A DNA stretch of 64,000 nt, from assembly GCA_963712765.1 (NCBI GenBank), contig CAVQIX010000003.1, positions 496,001 to 560,000 of the forward strand. The letters run 5' to 3'. This document shows positions 59,446-64,000 of this stretch, in pieces. The notes beneath the pieces were generated by a model, which saw only the letters and a program-made list of their open reading frames with translations, had not been told where the DNA came from and searched no databases. Position numbers and translations under genes: made by a program. This DNA comes from CAXMST01 sp963712765. GTDB lineage: Bacteria; Actinomycetota; Thermoleophilia; Solirubrobacterales; 70-9. Numbering within the stretch: the stretch's first letter is position 1; each line of letters begins with the position of its first letter.

Positions 59446-62301
59446 GTGGAACCTGCCCCACAAGTGCTCACCCTCGAGCGCTCGGAGGAACTGGCGGCGA
59501 TCGACGCTGCGATCGAGTCCGCCGCCTCCGGCCGGGGCGGCACGATCCTGATCGAGGGACCGCCCGGAATCGGCAAGACCCGGCTGCTGCGCGAGGGCGC
59601 CGCGAGCGCAGCGGCTGACTTCGAGGTGCTCCGGGCGCGCGGAGACCTGCTCGAGCGGGAGTTGCCGTTCGGGATCGTCCGCCAGCTCTTCGAGGCCCGG
59701 CTCGCGGCCGCGAGTGGGCGCCGACGCGAGGCGCTGCTCGAGGGCGCGGCGAAGCTGGCCGAGCCGGTACTCGGGACCATGATCGAGCCGCCGGCCGAGC
59801 CGGCCCCCGACCGTGGCCTGACCGTCAACCACGGTCTCTACTGGCTGGCGGCGAACCTCAGCGATCAGGGTGCGGTCGCACTCGTGATCGACGATATCCA
59901 CTGGGCCGACGTCCCCTCGCTCCAGTGGCTCGGATACCTGGCACGACGGCTCGACGGCATGTCGCTGCTCGTGCTGGCCGCCACCCGTCCGGTCGACGGC
60001 GAGCTTGCCGGGCTCGTCCAGGCCCTGGTCGCGGGACAGGCCGAGCGGCTGCTGACGCCGCAGCCGCTGAGCGACGAGGGGGTCGGGCGGCTGGTGACGG
60101 AGCTGACCGACTCCGATCCAGACGATGCATTCGTCGAGGCATGCAGTAGAGCGAGCGGCGGCAATCCGTTCCTGCTCCGCGAGTTGCTGCGCGCGGCCAC
60201 CCAGCAGGGCGTCCCCCCGTCGCAGGCGAGCGCCGAGACGGTCTCCGCGCTCGCTCCGGAGACAGTCACCAGGGCGATCCTGGTGCGGCTCGAGTCGCTG
60301 CCGGAGGAGTCGGGGAAGCTGGCGCGAGCCGTGGCGGTGCTCGGCCGGGACGTGCCACTCGACGCCGCCGGCGAGCTCGCCGAGCTCGACACCGAGGAGG
60401 CGGCGGAGGCGGCGGATGCCTTGGCCGGTGCCTATCTGCTCGGCCCCGACCGCCTGCTCAACTTCGTTCATCCGATCGTCCGCACCGCGATCGAGGACGA
60501 GATGCCACCGTCGCGCCGGCGGCGGGCTCATGCCCGAGCCGCAGCGATCCTCGGTCGGCGCGGCGAGGATCCCGAGCGGCGCGCTGCGCACCTGCTGGTG
60601 GCCGATCCGGCGGGCTCGATCGAGGCCGTCGAGACCCTGCGCGCCTCGGCAAGGCGGGCCACCGGTCGCGGCGCGGCGCGGATCGCAGTCGTCTATCTGG
60701 TTCGCGCGCTCGAAGAACCGCCCGGGCCGGAGCTGCGTCCGGCCGTGCTCGAGGAGCTCGGGCTGGCGGCGGCCAGCGCGGCCGACCCACGCTCGGAGCA
60801 GTGGCTGCGGGAGGCCTATGCGGCGGCGGCCGAGCCCGCCTCACGCGGCCGCTGCGCCCTGGCGCTCGGCCGGGCGATGTTCTTCGCGGGCCGGCCCGAG
60901 GAGGCGTTCTTCGCCATCGACGAGGCGGAAGCCGACCTCGGCGAGAGCGAGCGCCCGATCGCCGCTCGCCTCGAAGCGGAGCTGATCGCAGCCGCTCGAC
61001 TCGATCATGGCCTGCGCCCGCGGGTCAGCGAACGGCTGGAGCGGCTGGAGCGGCTCAGCGAGGGGGACGAGCTGGCGGGCTCGCTACTGCTCGCCCAGCG
61101 CGCCTATGAGCTAGCGCTGGCGGGTGACCCGGCCGAGCGGCCCGCGGAGATGGCGAGCGAGGCGCTCGGCTCCGGCGAGCTGCTCGCCGCACTCGGCCCG
61201 GAGGACCCGAGCGTCCTTGCTGCGGTCAACGCCCTCGCCCTATGCGAGCGCCTCGACGAGGCGATCGCGGCCTTCGATGCGATCGTCGAGGCGGCCGGCG
61301 AACGCGGCTCGGCGCTCGGGTTCGCGATGGCCTCGTGCTTCAGGTCGCAGGCGCACTACCGGCGCGGCGACATAGTCGCCTCGGAAGCCGATGCGCACGC
61401 CGCCGTCGAGGTTGCAGCAGCCGAAGGCTGGGGTCTGGGGATCCCCGCCGCCCGCGCCTTCCTCGTCTATGCGCTGCTCGAGCGAGGGCTGCTGGACGGG
61501 GCCGAGCGCGTGCTGACGGAGGCTGAGCTGAGCGAGGAGATCCCCGATCTCGTGATGTTCGACCCACTGCTCGAGAGCAGGGGCCGGCTCCGCATCGCCC
61601 GCGGCGACGTCGCCGGCGGGATCTCCGACCTGCTCGCCTGTGGAGAGCGCCAGCAGCGCTGGGGTGCGCAGAACCCGTCGGTGATCCCCTGGAGATCGAT
61701 GACGGCCGAGGCGATGCTCTCGCTCGACCGGGTCGAGCGGGCACGCGAGCTGGCGGATGAGGAGGTCGAGCTCGCGCAGCGAGCCGCAACACCGCGGGCG
61801 CTCGGCATGGCCCTGCGGGTCGCCGGGATGGTCCATCGGGACGCTGAGCTGCTCGAGCGGGCGGTCGCAGTGCTCGAGCGCGGGCCAAGCCCGCTCGAGC
61901 TGGCCCGCGCGCGGCTCGCGCTAGGAGCGCTGCTGCGACGCTCCGGCCGTCGCAGCGACGCTCGCGAGCAGCTGCGGGCCGCCCTCGACGCGGCCGACCG
62001 GCTGCGGGCCGAGCCACTGGCCGTCGAGGCCCGCGAGGAGTTGCTCGCCTCCGGCGCGAGACCGCGACGCCCGCGTCTGTCGGGTCGCGATGCTTTGACG
62101 GCCAGCGAGCTGCGCGTCGCCTCGCGCGCGGCCGGCGGCATGAGCAACCGCGAGATCGCCCAGTCCCTGTTCGTCACCGTGAAGACCGTGGAGACGCATC
62201 TGCGTAACGCCTACCGAAAGCTCGAGATCGGCTCGCGCAAAGAGCTGCCGGACGCGCTCGAGACCCAGGAGGCTCTCGAGCCGTCCGCAGCGGACGGCTG
62301 A
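59446..62301 (+). CDS. Large ATP-binding LuxR-family regulator (LAL/MalT type)
   Basis: 951 aa from GTG 59446; the frame runs much further upstream but only as the antisense of the SARP gene. N-terminal AAA-type ATPase with Walker A GTILIEGPPGIGKTRLLREG (about residue 28) and Walker B VALVIDDIHWADVPSLQWLG. A long TPR-like helical middle follows, and the C-terminal LuxR helix-turn-helix reads SELRVASRAAGGMSNREIAQ then SLFVTVKTVETHLRNAYRKL. Such regulators respond to a small ligand or partner protein; none is identified. With the divergent SARP it forms the regulatory heart of unit 3. Confidence 0.93.
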   Translation: MEPAPQVLTLERSEELAAIDAAIESAASGRGGTILIEGPPGIGKTRLLREGAASAAADFEVLRARGDLLERELPFGIVRQLFEARLAAASGRRREALLEGAAKLAEPVLGTMIEPPAEPAPDRGLTVNHGLYWLAANLSDQGAVALVIDDIHWADVPSLQWLGYLARRLDGMSLLVLAATRPVDGELAGLVQALVAGQAERLLTPQPLSDEGVGRLVTELTDSDPDDAFVEACSRASGGNPFLLRELLRAATQQGVPPSQASAETVSALAPETVTRAILVRLESLPEESGKLARAVAVLGRDVPLDAAGELAELDTEEAAEAADALAGAYLLGPDRLLNFVHPIVRTAIEDEMPPSRRRRAHARAAAILGRRGEDPERRAAHLLVADPAGSIEAVETLRASARRATGRGAARIAVVYLVRALEEPPGPELRPAVLEELGLAAASAADPRSEQWLREAYAAAAEPASRGRCALALGRAMFFAGRPEEAFFAIDEAEADLGESERPIAARLEAELIAAARLDHGLRPRVSERLERLERLSEGDELAGSLLLAQRAYELALAGDPAERPAEMASEALGSGELLAALGPEDPSVLAAVNALALCERLDEAIAAFDAIVEAAGERGSALGFAMASCFRSQAHYRRGDIVASEADAHAAVEVAAAEGWGLGIPAARAFLVYALLERGLLDGAERVLTEAELSEEIPDLVMFDPLLESRGRLRIARGDVAGGISDLLACGERQQRWGAQNPSVIPWRSMTAEAMLSLDRVERARELADEEVELAQRAATPRALGMALRVAGMVHRDAELLERAVAVLERGPSPLELARARLALGALLRRSGRRSDAREQLRAALDAADRLRAEPLAVEAREELLASGARPRRPRLSGRDALTASELRVASRAAGGMSNREIAQSLFVTVKTVETHLRNAYRKLEIGSRKELPDALETQEALEPSAADG

Positions 62302-62534
62302 AAGCGATCTGAAAGGGCGATGAAAGCGGCCTCGGCGAAGCTGCGCGGGTCCGAAAAGCGTGGACCGCCAATCCCGGCCACAGACTCAAGCGAGGTCAAG
62401 ATGCACAAAGCCGCCGCCATGCTCCTGGCAAGCCGCAGCCCCCGAGTCCCAGGAAGCCCACACCCGATTCGATCGACGTCCGTCAACCCGCGGGACCGTC
62501 GATAGCGCCCACCCGGCTGGACTCATTGGGGCTC

Positions 62535-62558
62535 GCGGCCCGCCTTCGAGCGGGCCGC
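62535..62558. terminator. Perfect 9-bp hairpin
   Basis: GCGGCCCGC and GCGGGCCGC flank a six-base loop CTTCGA. It could end transcription of the minus-strand cyclase remnant or of the LuxR gene. The 233 bp between the LuxR stop and this hairpin hold no gene I can support. Confidence 0.5.
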
Positions 62559-62565
62559 TGCTTGC

Positions 62566-63278
62566 TCAGCGCCGGTCACCGGCACCGGCGTGTGGGGCCC
62601 CGGGCTCGCCCCCCAGCAGCGCCACTCGTCGCGAACCCGCGGCGGCCTCCTGCCAGAGCGCCTGGAGGCGCTCGAGCTCCTCTTCGCGACCGACGAAGTC
62701 CCAGGTCGATTCGAAGGCCAGGCGCGGCGGCAAGGGGACTGGAGCCGGCTCATTGCCCGTCGCCAGCGGCGCCCAGCCGACCTCGACCACCGGGACGGGA
62801 TCCGGCAAGCCTTTGAGCTCGAGAGTGGGCCCAGCGAGTTGAAAGCATGCCCACCCCGCGAGCCCGCGAGGACGCCGGACAGTCTCGGTCCCGAGCACCT
62901 GGCCGCCGCTCGCCGCCGCACAAGTCGTGCTTCCTCGACTACCGCCGTTCCGTGGAGGTCATCGTCTTCATCGATGCTCACATCCCCGGCCGAGACCCCG
63001 ACTCGCAGCGGCAGTCCCTCCTCACCCTGGCGTCCGGCCGCCTCGATCGCCTGCTGCATTGCGACTGCGCAGGCGAGAGCATCGGCCGCACCGCTGAAGG
63101 AGACCATCAGGCCGTCGCCGAGGCTCTTGATCTCGCGACCCTGCCCGGACTCGATTGGAGCGCGGAGCAGATCGAGATGCGCGGCCTGAACCTGTTCGAA
63201 GCGCTCGTCACCCAGACGGGCAAGTGCCTCGGTGGAGGCGACCGCGTCGGTAAACAGGATTGTCAGCGTTTCCTGCAC
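62566..63278 (-). pseudogene. Broken class III adenylate/guanylate cyclase fused to a truncated ATPase
   Basis: From GTG 63278 the frame reads QETLTILFTDAVASTEALAR, IKSLGDGLMVSFSGAADALA and LRVGVSAGDVSIDEDDDLHG, a class III cyclase domain with its metal-binding Asp residues. At about 62921-62926 one base is missing. The continuation is in another frame: GGQVLGTETVRRPRGLAG, LELKGLPDPVPVVEVGWAPL, then DFVGREEELERLQALWQEAA and VALLGGEPGAP, where the AAA ATPase stops just at its Walker A. So the gene has a frameshift and lacks its C-terminal regulator part. In intact relatives this is a cyclase-ATPase-TPR regulator. Confidence 0.75.
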
Positions 63279-63428
63279 GGGTTTTGAGAATATCCCGACG
63301 GGGGCGACGGGACGGCATCCCCGCCGGGATGCCAATTCATGTCCGTCTCCGGATGCCATTCCAGCGACGCATGGGTCGGGTGTGCCGCTTATCGGTTGCC
63401 TGGGACCGGCTCCGGCGACGAGCGGTAG

Positions 63429-63574
63429 GCGACCAGTCATCCAGCAGGCATTGCGCGGTCTGCCTTAGACGGTCTCAGGCGAGCGCAGCGCACCCAGGAG
63501 AACCCGAGAACCCCTCGGCTATCGAGGGTTCGCGGGAAGCCGGATGTCGCAGGTTCGAATCCTGCCGGGGGTAT
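63429..63574 (+). repeat. Right arm plus att core, copy C
   Basis: Arm with half-site GCAGGCATT at 63444-63452 (one change from the others), 85 bp before the core at 63537-63574. This copy has the best hairpin before the core (AACCC-CTCG / CGAGGGTT). The region 63279-63428 between the cyclase remnant and the arm shows no gene. Confidence 0.85.
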
Positions 63575-63660
63575 GAAGAACCGCCGAGATGCAGGGGTTT
63601 CGTTGGTCTTGCGGTGACCCTGGACCGTGGTCGCGAATGACTACCAGCAGTTATTGGGCG
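63575..63660 (+). repeat. Left-arm repeat after core C
   Basis: Very like the arm after the intact tRNA (GATGCAGGGGTTTCGTTG, then CGCGAATGACT-x-CCAGCAGTTATT). The inverted repeat lies at 63636-63655, 62 bp from the core. Its presence implies a fourth unit extending beyond 63575. No gene is visible up to 63894. Confidence 0.7.
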
Positions 63661-63760
63661 GTGCGCGACGAAAAGGCTTCGCCAAGGATCTCCCGCGGAG
63701 ATCGGAGATGATGCTGGTGGTCTGCGCCGTAGGTTCTGACTAGACCCCCATAGCGTCAAT

Positions 63761-63802
63761 CTACGAAACCGAAGGTCACAGGTTCGAATCCTGTCGGGCG
63801 CG
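63761..63802 (+). repeat. tRNA-Arg(ACG)-like 3' fragment, second copy
   Basis: Starts at an anticodon loop CTACGAA (ACG) and runs through 3' anticodon stem ACCG, variable region, T arm ACAGG-TTCGAAT-CCTGT, acceptor 3' strand CGGGCGC and a discriminator G. The preceding bases do not form a 5' half, so it is not a functional gene. 32 bp are identical to 54444-54475. Confidence 0.65.
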
Positions 63803-63894
63803 TTGAGGATCTGGCCCAGTGACAACGGTTTGCGCCAGCCGATCTTCGTCTTGGTGGCCCTGGCGGTGAGGCACTGGAACCCATCCGCAGTTGA

Positions 63895-64000
63895 CTAGCT
63901 GCTCGAGCGTAGCTCTATCTCGAACTGCTCCAGTTCCTCGCGGAAGCGTCGGTTGAGCTCCAGTTGAGGCGCGGCCCGGTCGCCCATCTCCAGGTCTGCC
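63895..64000 (-). CDS. C-terminal end of an unidentified gene (partial, runs off window end)
   Basis: An open minus-strand frame enters from 64000 and ends at TAG 63895, 34 visible codons. It reads LEMGDRAAPQLELNRRFREE followed by LEQFEIELRSSS, a charged helical tail with coding-like composition. Nothing in it identifies a family. It would lie inside the putative fourth unit of the array. Confidence 0.35.
   Translation of the reverse strand, partial: ADLEMGDRAAPQLELNRRFREELEQFEIELRSSS

Larger units (their letters stand above)
56363..63574 (+). mobile_element. Unit 3 of the tandem array
   Basis: 7174 bp from core to core. Contains two SARP regulators, a DUF1059 gene, remnants of an excisionase, a tyrosine integrase and McrC, a large LuxR-type regulator and a frameshifted cyclase-ATPase. 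The integrase remnant shows that an autonomous element once contributed here. It lacks the left arm present in units 1 and 2. Confidence 0.55.

Noticed and set aside
59362..60591. Upstream extension of the 58546 SARP gene
   Set aside because: Antisense to the LuxR-type ATPase; the SARP domain starts after ATG 59361.
62320..62505. 61-codon frame between the LuxR gene and the hairpin
   Set aside because: No ribosome-binding site, Pro/Ser/Arg-rich and no recognisable motif.
63475..63825. Minus-strand ORF across core copy C and the second tRNA-like fragment
   Set aside because: Antisense of two tRNA-derived segments; the peptide repeats the known artefact.

Overview
The window looks like a chromosomal segment of a high-GC actinobacterium, most plausibly a Thermoleophilia/Solirubrobacterales member. 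This rests on strong GC bias at third codon positions, frequent GTG/TTG starts, a fused FbiC-type FO synthase with a coenzyme F420 operon, a furA-katG pair, SARP/BTAD and large LuxR-type ATPase regulators, and secreted Lys-rich or glycine/aspartate-rich surface proteins. The taxonomic placement is inference; no rRNA gene is present. One complete tRNA gene, tRNA-Arg(UCU) at 50804-50877, was recognised.

Region 1 (1-14 kb, with outliers at 27-29 and 47 kb) holds acetyl-CoA/C4-C5 acyl-CoA metabolism. It carries a partial ATP-grasp CoA ligase, GTP-dependent PEP carboxykinase, a CBS-domain family II pyrophosphatase, malyl-CoA lyase, an acyl-CoA dehydrogenase of the methylsuccinyl-CoA dehydrogenase type, a MaoC-type hydratase and ethylmalonyl-CoA mutase. 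Crotonyl-CoA carboxylase/reductase lies at 28.6 kb and 3-hydroxybutyryl-CoA dehydrogenase at 46.8 kb. Together these supply most dedicated steps of the ethylmalonyl-CoA pathway, and PEP carboxykinase links the resulting C4 acids to gluconeogenesis.

Region 2 (14-35 kb) is mixed. It includes secreted proteins, ClpS, a cytochrome P450, small membrane proteins with two decayed transporter genes (a GAP-family remnant and an AI-2E-type remnant), and a stress-type group (glutamate decarboxylase, DHA2 MFS exporter, SHOCT and DUF6325-like proteins). A LysR regulator, a membrane fatty-acid/sterol hydroxylase, an M32 carboxypeptidase, a nuclease-like coiled-coil protein, a PlsC-type acyltransferase and YgfZ follow.

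Region 3 (35-50.7 kb) has katG-furA next to a divergent aquaporin, then fbiC, then a tightly overlapping F420 operon (npdG-cofD-small ORF-cofC-cofE). After that come a FlK-like thioesterase, an HMG-CoA-lyase-like enzyme, an M28 peptidase and a GGDEF/EAL protein.

Region 4 (50.8-64 kb) is the accessory part. A tRNA-Arg(UCU) gene is followed by three further copies of its 38-bp 3' end, at 53597, 56363 and 63537. Each is preceded by the same ~105-bp arm, and three of the four cores are followed by a second shared arm. This divides the DNA into tandem attachment-site-bounded units of 2756, 2766 and 7174 bp. The two short units each carry one large secreted protein gene and no visible recombinase. 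The third carries SARP and LuxR regulators plus remnants of an integrase, an excisionase and an McrC nuclease, and a frameshifted cyclase-ATPase. A fourth unit may begin at 63575. A second tRNA-derived fragment, resembling tRNA-Arg(ACG), occurs twice in the same region. I regard this tandem array as the most unusual structure in the window.
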